Shown: positions 9,486-17,447 of the stretch, in pieces
Layout of the letters: the number at the start of each line of letters is the position of its first letter
How positions within the stretch are numbered: position 1 is the stretch's first letter
From: Tunturibacter empetritectus
GTDB taxonomy: Bacteria; Acidobacteriota; Terriglobia; Terriglobales; Acidobacteriaceae
Direction of reading: 5' to 3'
DNA: 64,000 bases
Assembly (NCBI RefSeq): GCF_040358985.1
Contig: NZ_CP132932.1
Span: 2,542,001 to 2,606,000, forward strand
Program-made: the position numbers and the translations under genes
The notes under the pieces: generated by a model
Seen by the model: the letters and a program-made list of their open reading frames with translations, nothing else
What the model was told of the DNA's origin: nothing
The model's database searches: none

Positions 9486-10532
9486 ATGATTCTCGCTGGG
9501 GATGTTGGCGGAACGAAGGTTCACCTTGCACTGTACGATTTTGCCAACGGTCGTTTGCACCCGATCCGCGACCAGAAGTTCCCGGCGCATGAGTTTGCGA
9601 GCCTGGATGATGTGGTTCACAAGTTTTTGGCTGGAGACGGGACCAATACGACGCAGGGAGGAGATATCTTTGGGGCTTGTTTCGGGTGTCCAGGGCCGGT
9701 TCGCGATGGCCGGCTGAAGCTGACGAACCTGCCGTGGACGCTGGATACGCGCGATCTGGTGAAGTCTCTTTCGATTCCTCATATCTCTCTGATCAACGAT
9801 CTTGAGGCGAACGGTTATGGTATCCCCGAGCTTGCGCCGGAGAGCATCTTTACGCTGCACGAGGGCGATGCCGAGGCTACCGGACATGCGGGCCTGATGG
9901 CTGCGGGGACCGGGCTGGGGCAGGCGCTGCTGATCTGGGACGGGCAGAAGCACCGCCCGATTGCGTCGGAGGGCGGCCATGCCGACTTTGCGGCGCGGAG
10001 TAATCGTGAGATCGCGCTACTGGAGTACCTGCGCTTTACGCTGAAGGGGCGGGTGAGCTGGGAGCGGGTGGTTTCGGGTCTTGGGATCAAGAACATCTAC
10101 ACCTTTCTGCGCGATGTGGAGAAGATTGCCGAGCCGGGGTGGCTGCATGACCGAATGCAGACGGAGGATCCGAACGCGGTGATCGGCGAGTGCGCGGAGG
10201 ATGGTTCGAGCTCGCTATGCTTTGAGACGATGAAGATCTTTACTGGAGCGTATGGCGCGGAGGCGGGCAACATCGCGCTGCAGGTACTTGCGACGGGCGG
10301 GATGTACCTTGGCGGGGGCATTGCGCCGAAGATCTTGAAGACGTTGAAGAACGGGACGTTTACCCAGGCCTTTATCGATAAAGGGCGGTTGTCGCCGCTG
10401 GTTGAGTCGATTCCGGTTCGCGTGATTCTGGATGATACCTGCGCTCTGCTTGGGGCGGCGGCTTATGCGGAGGCCCGTGCGTCGGAGAACTCGGGGTATT
10501 CGGAGCGGGCTGCTTCGGTTAAGACCACTTAA
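9486..10532 (+). CDS. glk: Glucokinase
   Basis: A 348-residue cytosolic glucokinase (Glk family, hexokinase-like fold) phosphorylating glucose to glucose-6-phosphate with ATP. The phosphate-binding motif AGDVGGTK is at residues 4-11, the sugar-binding INDLEANGYG follows, and GLGQALLIW plus SEGGHADFA are family hallmarks. Its ATG is adjacent to the pgl stop, so expression is almost certainly coupled. Product glucose-6-phosphate is the substrate of Zwf two genes upstream. A short tail after EARASENSG extends beyond the catalytic domain without recognisable features. Confidence 0.95.
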   Translation: MILAGDVGGTKVHLALYDFANGRLHPIRDQKFPAHEFASLDDVVHKFLAGDGTNTTQGGDIFGACFGCPGPVRDGRLKLTNLPWTLDTRDLVKSLSIPHISLINDLEANGYGIPELAPESIFTLHEGDAEATGHAGLMAAGTGLGQALLIWDGQKHRPIASEGGHADFAARSNREIALLEYLRFTLKGRVSWERVVSGLGIKNIYTFLRDVEKIAEPGWLHDRMQTEDPNAVIGECAEDGSSSLCFETMKIFTGAYGAEAGNIALQVLATGGMYLGGGIAPKILKTLKNGTFTQAFIDKGRLSPLVESIPVRVILDDTCALLGAAAYAEARASENSGYSERAASVKTT

Positions 10533-10604
10533 AGGCATTTTTATCAGGCTTATTTTCCTTGCTGCTTTATTCGTCTAAGAATGGGTCTCGCCGGATAGTT
10601 CCTC

Positions 10605-11390
10605 ATGCTCATCCTCAAGTGTTACATCGACGACAGTAAGGATTCAAAGCAGGAAAAAGTCTTCGTTTCCGCCGGATTTCTCGCGAACAAGATTGACTGG
10701 TCCCACCTAACCGACGAGTGGAACAGATGCCTAATTCGTCACGGTATCGCTTATTACAAGACTTCCGAGTACAAGATGATGAAAGGTCAGTTTGAGCGAT
10801 TTCGATCTGTCGGCAGAACTACCGCTAAACAGATAAAGGCGGAACTTCAGCAGATTGTAAAGAATCACCACCAAACAATCGCTGGAGTCGCAGTTGCGGT
10901 AAATGTTCAGGATTATCTAAAGGTTTGTTTGCGACCTGAAGCCAAATCCATTTTCAGCAAAAATACCTATCATCGTGCGCTGGAGAGCCTAGTTTTTCAG
11001 ACTTGCAAAAAGGTCAGGCGCGATCTCGGGCGCAAGATTCAAATAGCATTCGTTCACGATGAAGGTGACGATTACCCTGAACTCTTATTGCTCTATAAGG
11101 ACTTTAAGAAAAAAAATCCGAAGACAGCCAAGATGATGGCTGGCTTCACTATTCAAGACGACAAAATTACTCCAGCCCTTCAGATGGCGGACATGATTGC
11201 CAATAATATTCAACGCAAGGCTGTAAAAAGTCTTGAGGCTGGCAAGCTCAATAAGGAAGAATTCGAAATGCACGAAAACATCGTCATCGCACGAATTATG
11301 AACGAAGAATACATGCTAAATATGCTCAAAAGAGTTCTGATAATTAGAGGCCAACCAGTCCCGGCAGATCTCGAGAACTACCTGGGTTAG
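10605..11390 (+). CDS. DUF3800 domain protein
   Basis: A 261-residue protein with the opening CYIDDSKDSKQEKVFVSAGF, matching the DUF3800 family, whose early YxDDS/D motif resembles an RNase H-like acidic site; later acidic residues (HDEGDDYPE, and LQMADMIAN near the end) fit such a core. Function of the family is unproven. The gene is clearly more AT-rich and lysine/asparagine-rich than its neighbours, suggesting recent acquisition. No signal peptide or membrane segment. It stands alone, with the glk end 72 bp upstream and a 275-bp gap downstream. Confidence 0.8.
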   Translation: MLILKCYIDDSKDSKQEKVFVSAGFLANKIDWSHLTDEWNRCLIRHGIAYYKTSEYKMMKGQFERFRSVGRTTAKQIKAELQQIVKNHHQTIAGVAVAVNVQDYLKVCLRPEAKSIFSKNTYHRALESLVFQTCKKVRRDLGRKIQIAFVHDEGDDYPELLLLYKDFKKKNPKTAKMMAGFTIQDDKITPALQMADMIANNIQRKAVKSLEAGKLNKEEFEMHENIVIARIMNEEYMLNMLKRVLIIRGQPVPADLENYLG

Positions 11391-11559
11391 GTTTACTTGG
11401 CTGTCGCGGCCCGTGGATGCGTCACAGAATTTCATACTCTAATGAATGTTTGTGAAAGAGGAATCTTTTGCATTCGGGGGATTGACAGAAGATGCGGGGG
11501 ATGAAATCTCTGGAACGTGCTTTCTTTACGAAAGAGATTGAGTCAGAGGAGAGAGCCTG

Positions 11560-11578
11560 ATCCCGAAGATATCGGGAT
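11560..11578. other. Small hairpin in the gap after the DUF3800 gene
   Basis: ATCCCGA and TCGGGAT pair around the loop AGATA. No strong T-run follows, so it is at best a weak terminator. The 275-bp gap (11391-11665) also contains a direct repeat of CTCAAGCCGTT and a TATACT hexamer (11646-11651) that could be the -10 box of the next gene; no matching -35 was found. Confidence 0.35.
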
Positions 11579-11665
11579 GCTCCCTTGTTTCATGGGATTT
11601 CTTTTGTGGGGCAGGTTTCCCTCAAGCCGTTTTTTCTCAAGCCGTTATACTGATCACGACTAATC

Positions 11666-12496
11666 TTGCCTACCTCTTCTATTACGTCCCCCGAAATCTC
11701 GTCGCAGGAAGTTCTCGATGCCCATTCTTCTGAAGATATTGCAGTAGCTTCGCTATCGGCGTTTCCTTCGCCGGCGTTTGCGGGCGGGCTCGACTTCACG
11801 CAGCGTGCCGATCTGGTGGAGTTGATGGATTTGCCTTGCCCTTATGAGGAGCTGCGCGCGTGTCTGCATGACATTGCCCGCGTGAACCGGCTGACGTTTG
11901 CGCAGCGGCCTACGCTGGGCTGGCTGGAAGAACTGATGGCGGCGCATCCTCCTTCGGCGGCTCCCCTGCGCGTGGTGGACGTTGGGTGCGGCTATGGAGA
12001 TACGCTGCGGAAGATCGATCGATGGGCGACTAAACGGGGATTTGCGGTGACGCTGACGGGCATCGATCTGAATCCGGATGCGATTCGTGCGGCGCGGGAG
12101 GCTACTCCGCCGAATCAGCAGATTGAGTGGTTGGTGGGGGATGCGCTGGCCGATCACACGAAGGGACCTATCGACGTTGTCCTCTGTTCCTTGCTAACGC
12201 ACCATCTGACGAATGCGCAGATCGTGCTGTTTCTGCGATGGATGGAACAGACGGCGCGATGTGGATGGTTTATCGACGATCTTCACCGCAAGCCGGTGCC
12301 GTACCAACTGTTTCGGTTGTGGGCGCGGTTTGCGAACTGGCACCCGTTCGTGAAGAACGATGGGCCGGTGTCGATCCGGCGCAGCTTCGTGGTGGAGGAT
12401 TGGCAGAGGCTATGTACTGCTGCCGAGATTGGCGTGGGGAACGTCTCAATCAATGAGCACCGTCCGGCGCGGCTTTGCGTGGGGCGGGTCAAGTAA
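11666..12496 (+). CDS. Class I SAM-dependent methyltransferase
   Basis: The 276-residue product contains the methyltransferase motif I VVDVGCGYGDTLRK, the acidic motif II in LTGIDLNPDAIRAA, and post-motif segments VLCSLLTHHLTNAQ and MEQTARCGWFIDDLHR. The region ADLVELMDLPCPYEELRACL followed by NRLT resembles methyltransferases found beside type III polyketide synthases, but no such synthase is visible here, so the substrate is unknown. The only start consistent with that N-terminal region is TTG 11666, which has no clear ribosome site; a TATACT element 15 bases upstream would give a nearly leaderless transcript. Confidence 0.8.
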   Translation: MPTSSITSPEISSQEVLDAHSSEDIAVASLSAFPSPAFAGGLDFTQRADLVELMDLPCPYEELRACLHDIARVNRLTFAQRPTLGWLEELMAAHPPSAAPLRVVDVGCGYGDTLRKIDRWATKRGFAVTLTGIDLNPDAIRAAREATPPNQQIEWLVGDALADHTKGPIDVVLCSLLTHHLTNAQIVLFLRWMEQTARCGWFIDDLHRKPVPYQLFRLWARFANWHPFVKNDGPVSIRRSFVVEDWQRLCTAAEIGVGNVSINEHRPARLCVGRVK

Positions 12497-12557
12497 GTAG
12501 ATTTTTCGCGAAGGCACTTCCCATACGCCAACACTCCTTCGTTTCGAGGCCCCTTTG

Positions 12558-15263
12558 ATGTTCGTTCGTCACTCTGTTTCTTTCTTTTCTGTCCTGGCAT
12601 CTGCCTTCGCACTTTTCCTTGCCTCTCCCGTTGGAGTGCAGGCACAGCGGCTGCCCCCAGAGGTACACCCGGAGCACTACGGGCTGACGGTGACGCCGGA
12701 TTTGAAGGCGGCAAGCTTCAGCGGGGAAGAGACAATCGATGTTGCGCTGGATGCTCCCAGCAAGCGAATCACGCTGAATGCAGCGGAGCTTAAATTCGTT
12801 GAGGTGAAGGCCTATGTTCTGCCGGTGGCGGCGTACTCTTACGGCAAGCTGGGATCGCAGCCGAAGCCGCTGAACCCGGTTGAGGCTGATCGGCATCCGC
12901 AGACCGCGACGGTGACGCTTGATGGCGAGAAGGAGCAGGCTACGTTTAGCTTCGCGGAGGAGCTGCCCGCGGGGAGGGTGACGCTGGCGATTCGCTACTC
13001 GGGCGTGTTGAACGATAAGCTGCGGGGTTTCTATCTTTCGAAGACCAAGGCGCGCAACTACGCGGTGACGCAGTTTGAGCCTACCGATGCGCGGCGCGCG
13101 TTTCCGGGCTTCGATGAACCTGCGCTGAAGGCTACGTATGACATTGCGGTGGTCGTCGATAGTGGCGATACGGCGATCTCGAACTCGAACATGATCTCGG
13201 ATAAAGCGGGGCCGGTTGCGGGCAAACACACGATTCGGTTTGCGACGACGCCGAAGATGTCGAGCTACCTGGTTGCGTTTCTGGTGGGTGATTTCAAATG
13301 CACGGAGGGCAAGTCGGATGCCGTGCCGATTCGTGTGTGTTCGACGCCGGACAAGGTGGAGCTGACGCGGTTTGCGCTGGAGTCGGCGAAGTACGTTCTG
13401 CACTATTACGACACCTACTTTGGGATTAAGTATCCAATGCCGAAGCTGGATATGGTTGCGCTGCCGGACTTTGAAGCGGGCGCGATGGAGAACTTCGGCT
13501 GCATTACGTATCGCGAGACTGACCTGCTGGTAAACGAAAAGACCGGCGATATTCCCGAGAAGAAGCGGGTTGCGACGGTGGTGGCGCATGAGATGGCGCA
13601 CCAGTGGTTCGGCGATATGGTGACGATGCAGTGGTGGGACAACCTGTGGCTAAACGAGGGATTTGCCACGTGGATGGAGACCAAGCCGGCGGCCGCGTGG
13701 CACCCGGAGTGGAACTTCGACCAGGACGACGCGCAGGGGCTGAACGAGACGCTGAACCTTGATGCTCAGCGGACCACGCGGACAATACGCGCGACGGCCA
13801 GCACGCCGGATGAGATCAACGAGATGTTCGATGGGATTGCGTACGGCAAGGCCGGGGCCGTGATTGGCATGGTGGAGAACTACCTGGGGAAGGAGGTCTT
13901 TCGGCAGGGGGTGCACAACTATCTGCAGGCGCATCTGTATGGCAATGCGACCGCGGAAGACTTCTGGGGCGCGCAGACGGCGAACTCGCATCTGCCGGTA
14001 GACAAGATCATGTCGAGCTTTGTGACGCAGCCTGGAGTGCCGCTGCTGACGTTCTCCGAGAGGCAAGCAGGAGGCGTTCCGGTGGGGCAGAGCAGGTTTT
14101 TTCTGTCGGCAGAGGAGATGAACCGACCTGTGGCCGGGCAGGTGCCGGAGTGGACTGTGCCGGTATGCCTGAAGACGAACGGCCAGCCGATCTGCCGGGT
14201 GATGACGCCTGGGGAGTCTAGCGTGCCGCAGCCGGTGGATGCCGGGATGCCGTTCTTCTATGCGAATGCCGGGGCTAAGGGATACTACCGAACGGCGTAC
14301 ATTCCAGCGCAGCTGAGCACGATTGTGACAAAGGCGGAGAGTTCGATGACGCCGTCGGAGCGGATCGGGCTGCTGGGCGACCGGTGGGCTCTGGTGCAGT
14401 CGGGACAGGCGGATGTGGGGGATTTTCTAAATCTAATTTTGGCTTTGAAGGAAGACTCCAGTGCGGCGGTGCTCGATACGGCGCATCAGCAGATCCAGAA
14501 GATCGATTCGGAGATAGCCAGTGACGAGGATCGGGCGGCGCTGGCTGCGGTGCTGCAGAGGCAGTTTGGGCCGGTGTATTCCGCCTTGGGTAGCCCGGAG
14601 AAGAAGGAGCCGTTTGACCGACGTCAGCTTCGCGGAACGCTGTTTGAGCTGCTGGGCGAGGCGCACGATACCGCCGTTCTGGCTGAGGCGAAGCTGCTGA
14701 CGGCCCGGGTCTTCGCGGGGGATAAGGTGAAGGACAAGACGCTTGATTCGGCGCTGGCCGACGCGGCCGTGCAGGTGAGCGCGGCCAATGGGGATGCGGC
14801 GCTCTACGATAAGGTACTCGCGGTGAGCAGGAACTTCAGTGACCCGGGAGAGCAGACCGATGCACTGCAGTTGCTGGCACGGTTTCGCGATCCTGCGCTG
14901 GTAAGGCGGACGCTCGACCTGATCGCCTCAGGAGAGGTTCGAAATCAGGATAGCTGGGCCATGCTGACGGTGCTGCTTCGCGAGCGCGTGAGCCGGGACG
15001 AAGCCTGGGAGTATATGCGGCAGAACTGGGAGAAGGTGAGTGCTCAGTTCACGGTGTCGTCCGGGGCCGAGGTGGTGGGGGCTACCGGGTCCTTCTGCAC
15101 GGTCGAACAGAGGGATCAGGTAAGTAGTTTTTTCACGACGCATAAGGTCGCGGCAGCGGAACGGACTCTTGCAAAGGCTGTTGACAGTATCAACGACTGC
15201 ATTAAATTGCAGACTGTCCAGGAGCCGAAGCTGCATGCGTGGCTTCAGGGTCAGGCCAGGTGA
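12558..15263 (+). CDS. Exported M1 family aminopeptidase
   Basis: A 901-residue zinc metallopeptidase of family M1 (gluzincin), removing N-terminal amino acids from peptides. A signal peptide covers about residues 1-32 and ends near VGVQAQ, so the enzyme is exported, probably to the periplasm. The exopeptidase motif GAMENFG is near residue 307, and the zinc site is HEMAH (344-348) with the third ligand Glu367 in NEGFATW, exactly the HExxH-18-E spacing. The C-terminal ERAP1-like helical domain is present. ATG 12558 is chosen over TTG 12555. It stands alone between the methyltransferase and the exosortase block. Confidence 0.95.
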   Translation: MFVRHSVSFFSVLASAFALFLASPVGVQAQRLPPEVHPEHYGLTVTPDLKAASFSGEETIDVALDAPSKRITLNAAELKFVEVKAYVLPVAAYSYGKLGSQPKPLNPVEADRHPQTATVTLDGEKEQATFSFAEELPAGRVTLAIRYSGVLNDKLRGFYLSKTKARNYAVTQFEPTDARRAFPGFDEPALKATYDIAVVVDSGDTAISNSNMISDKAGPVAGKHTIRFATTPKMSSYLVAFLVGDFKCTEGKSDAVPIRVCSTPDKVELTRFALESAKYVLHYYDTYFGIKYPMPKLDMVALPDFEAGAMENFGCITYRETDLLVNEKTGDIPEKKRVATVVAHEMAHQWFGDMVTMQWWDNLWLNEGFATWMETKPAAAWHPEWNFDQDDAQGLNETLNLDAQRTTRTIRATASTPDEINEMFDGIAYGKAGAVIGMVENYLGKEVFRQGVHNYLQAHLYGNATAEDFWGAQTANSHLPVDKIMSSFVTQPGVPLLTFSERQAGGVPVGQSRFFLSAEEMNRPVAGQVPEWTVPVCLKTNGQPICRVMTPGESSVPQPVDAGMPFFYANAGAKGYYRTAYIPAQLSTIVTKAESSMTPSERIGLLGDRWALVQSGQADVGDFLNLILALKEDSSAAVLDTAHQQIQKIDSEIASDEDRAALAAVLQRQFGPVYSALGSPEKKEPFDRRQLRGTLFELLGEAHDTAVLAEAKLLTARVFAGDKVKDKTLDSALADAAVQVSAANGDAALYDKVLAVSRNFSDPGEQTDALQLLARFRDPALVRRTLDLIASGEVRNQDSWAMLTVLLRERVSRDEAWEYMRQNWEKVSAQFTVSSGAEVVGATGSFCTVEQRDQVSSFFTTHKVAAAERTLAKAVDSINDCIKLQTVQEPKLHAWLQGQAR

Positions 15264-15521
15264 GGAAGGCGCGGTCTGTACAACTTAAGTCCAGCCAAAG
15301 TTGAGAGATAGCTGCTTCGTTTCGGGGCGAGGCGCGAGAAGAGGCAAGTCTTTGGCAGCGTCTGTCTTGCGGCTGGAAGGGGGTGAACCGGAGGCGCTTC
15401 GGGCTGGGTTTTGTGGACGGTCGGTAAAAATGATCAGGGTACCCAAAAGTGTTATGAAGTGGAAGTCATTCTGCGTTGACTTTCAACTTTCGTAACGGTA
15501 CCTTCCCAATTGAGGACACCA

Positions 15522-15713
15522 ATGAAGAAAACCTGTCTCTTACTAGCCGGCATCGCCCTCCTCTCATCCGTCGCCCTCCCGCTGTACGCTCAAGACGGAT
15601 GCGTGAACTCTCCGGAGAATCCGACAGCTATTCTTGCTGTTGTAGGCTCCGCAGGTGCATTTTTCGTATCGGTACGTGCTCGCATCAAGGCTCGTCGCAA
15701 CTCTTCCAAGTAA
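15522..15713 (+). CDS. Tiny PExPT-type sorting-signal protein, probable exosortase substrate
   Basis: The whole product is 63 residues: a signal peptide (MKKTCLLLAGIALLSSVALP up to YAQ), about ten residues containing one Cys, then PENPT, a hydrophobic segment AILAVVGSAGAFFVSV and a basic tail RARIKARR. That three-part C-terminus is the architecture of PEP-CTERM-like sorting signals, and PENPT fits the PExPT pattern described for exosortase J partners. After both cuts almost nothing would remain, so the mature product may be a short peptide or anchor. The ATG at 15522 has GAGGA about 5 bases upstream. The exosortase gene follows 63 bp downstream. The 258-bp gap upstream shows no convincing gene; TTGACT at about 15476 is a possible -35. 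Confidence 0.8.
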   Translation: MKKTCLLLAGIALLSSVALPLYAQDGCVNSPENPTAILAVVGSAGAFFVSVRARIKARRNSSK

Positions 15714-15776
15714 GCCGCCACTAGGACTTGCCACCTGATACTCCCCTGGTGCGCTGGCCTGGATCAAAAAGACCGC

Positions 15777-17435
15777 ATGTCAAGTTTACCTGCTACCGCT
15801 GAAGTCAGCCCACTCCGATCGGCTGGGGCGGCGGGGCTTAGTCTGCCCCGTGCCGCAGGATTTGCGGCGATCGTTTCGGTGTTTGGCCTATTCACCATCT
15901 TTTCGACGGTGACTGCTCTTTGGAATCTTTGGACGACGGACGCTCTCAAGTCAATCGGGATGTTCATTCCGCTGGTCAGCTTTGTGCTGGTACTGCGGGC
16001 ATGGCAGTCGCTTGGATGGGAGATGGAGGGCAGCTGGTGGGGCCTGGCCGTCCTGGTGGTCACGGCCGCGGTTGTGCACATACGGGACCAGGCGGTTCTG
16101 GTGTTTGTGTTCTCCCCGAAGTGGTCGATTTATGTTCCGCCGCACTCGCTTGTGGCCTTTGCCTATGGCGCGGGAGTGGTTCTGCTGTTTGGCGGGAAGC
16201 GGCTGTTCCGGGCTTCTCTGTTTCCGCTTATCCTGCTGTGGTTTGTTAATCCGATTCCTCACATCTTCAATGTGTTTGTCGATTTGCCGTTGCAGCGCGC
16301 CTCCGCCCACGTGGCTCGCGCCTTTGCGATCGCGTTGGGCCAGCCACTGAGCCCGGACCAGCTTCGGCTGATGTTTACTCCTGAGTTCGGCATGTTCATC
16401 GCTCCGGGATGCAATGGGATTCGTGGTGCGGTCACGATGGGATTCATTGCGCTGATCGCGGGCTATGTGTATCGCTTTCGCTGGTATGCGCATGCTGCGG
16501 TGGTGGCCGGCGCGATCCTGCTGGGTTACGTCTTCAACTTTGCACGACTGTGCATTCTGGTTCTGTACTACATCGTGGCACTGCACATCCCCTCTCTGCG
16601 GAGCAAGGCTGAGATGGGAGATTACGTCATTGGGGCGTGCCTCTTTCTGCTGGGAACCTTTCTGCTGTTCCACGTTGTCCGCCGCCTGAGCGAGTCGCCC
16701 GGCCAGATCAAGCCTCCTGCCCTGACCCCGGCTTCTTCGGCTGGCGCAGTCGCGGGACGGCCTTTCTATCTTCGCTTTGCCGGAATGCTTGCGCTGGTAC
16801 TAGTCAGTGGCTATGGGGTTGCGCGGGCCTACGTGAGCACGTACAGCGGGACTGCCGCTGCTCAGAGGAAGGCCGATCAGAATGCGCCGGGACAGTTCCC
16901 TGACCGCATTGGGAGCTACACCCTGGCGCGTACCTGGAACGAGAATCTCTTCGCTGGTCCGCTGATCTATCACTGGGCCGAGTACGCTCCGGCAGATGGA
17001 GGAGCGCATGTGTCGATTGGGATTTCGCCGGTGATGGGGTCTCACGATACGCTGATCTGCCACTCGGCGCGCGGGGAGGATCCGATCTGGAGGGACCAGC
17101 TCTCGATACCTACTGCGAACGGGCAGATTGGTTTTTCGGGCTCCTTCTTCAACGACGGCGCGACCCAATATCTTGAGGCGACGACTCTCTGCAATAGCGG
17201 TTCCTGCGGAGAGTATTCGAGCGACCGCACCCACTTTGGATTCGTGTATAGCAAGCCGACTACTCAGTCTCTGTTGTCGCAGGAGGCGCAGCGCCCCATC
17301 CCGATCCTGCTGAAGGTCGAGACGATTGACACAACGATGCCGGTGGAGGTGGCGCGACGGCAGTTGACGACAGATCTTCAGTCTTTCCTCGGCTCGGCGA
17401 ACCTGGACGGACTCACGAAGCCTTACCGACAGTAA
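15777..17435 (+). CDS. xrtJ: Exosortase (XrtJ-like) fused to an EpsI domain
   Basis: A 552-residue membrane transpeptidase-like protein. Residues 30-300 contain roughly eight hydrophobic helices with the exosortase catalytic Cys212 in APGCNGIRG and Arg257 in FNFARLC. The third catalytic position, usually His in exosortases, appears as acidic or neutral sequence around AEMGDYVIG (Asp282), with no His there. Residues 320-552 form the periplasmic EpsI-like domain common in fused exosortases. It should cleave the C-terminal sorting signal of exported proteins; the adjacent 63-residue PENPT protein is the obvious partner. The XrtJ name rests on the PExPT pairing and acidobacterial context, recalled from family knowledge rather than searched. 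Confidence 0.85.
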   Translation: MSSLPATAEVSPLRSAGAAGLSLPRAAGFAAIVSVFGLFTIFSTVTALWNLWTTDALKSIGMFIPLVSFVLVLRAWQSLGWEMEGSWWGLAVLVVTAAVVHIRDQAVLVFVFSPKWSIYVPPHSLVAFAYGAGVVLLFGGKRLFRASLFPLILLWFVNPIPHIFNVFVDLPLQRASAHVARAFAIALGQPLSPDQLRLMFTPEFGMFIAPGCNGIRGAVTMGFIALIAGYVYRFRWYAHAAVVAGAILLGYVFNFARLCILVLYYIVALHIPSLRSKAEMGDYVIGACLFLLGTFLLFHVVRRLSESPGQIKPPALTPASSAGAVAGRPFYLRFAGMLALVLVSGYGVARAYVSTYSGTAAAQRKADQNAPGQFPDRIGSYTLARTWNENLFAGPLIYHWAEYAPADGGAHVSIGISPVMGSHDTLICHSARGEDPIWRDQLSIPTANGQIGFSGSFFNDGATQYLEATTLCNSGSCGEYSSDRTHFGFVYSKPTTQSLLSQEAQRPIPILLKVETIDTTMPVEVARRQLTTDLQSFLGSANLDGLTKPYRQ

Positions 17436-17447
17436 CTGCATTCAGCT

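Noticed and set aside
15301..15495. 64-codon open frame upstream of the PExPT gene
   Set aside because: No ribosome site, unremarkable composition and no resemblance to a known protein; judged to be chance.
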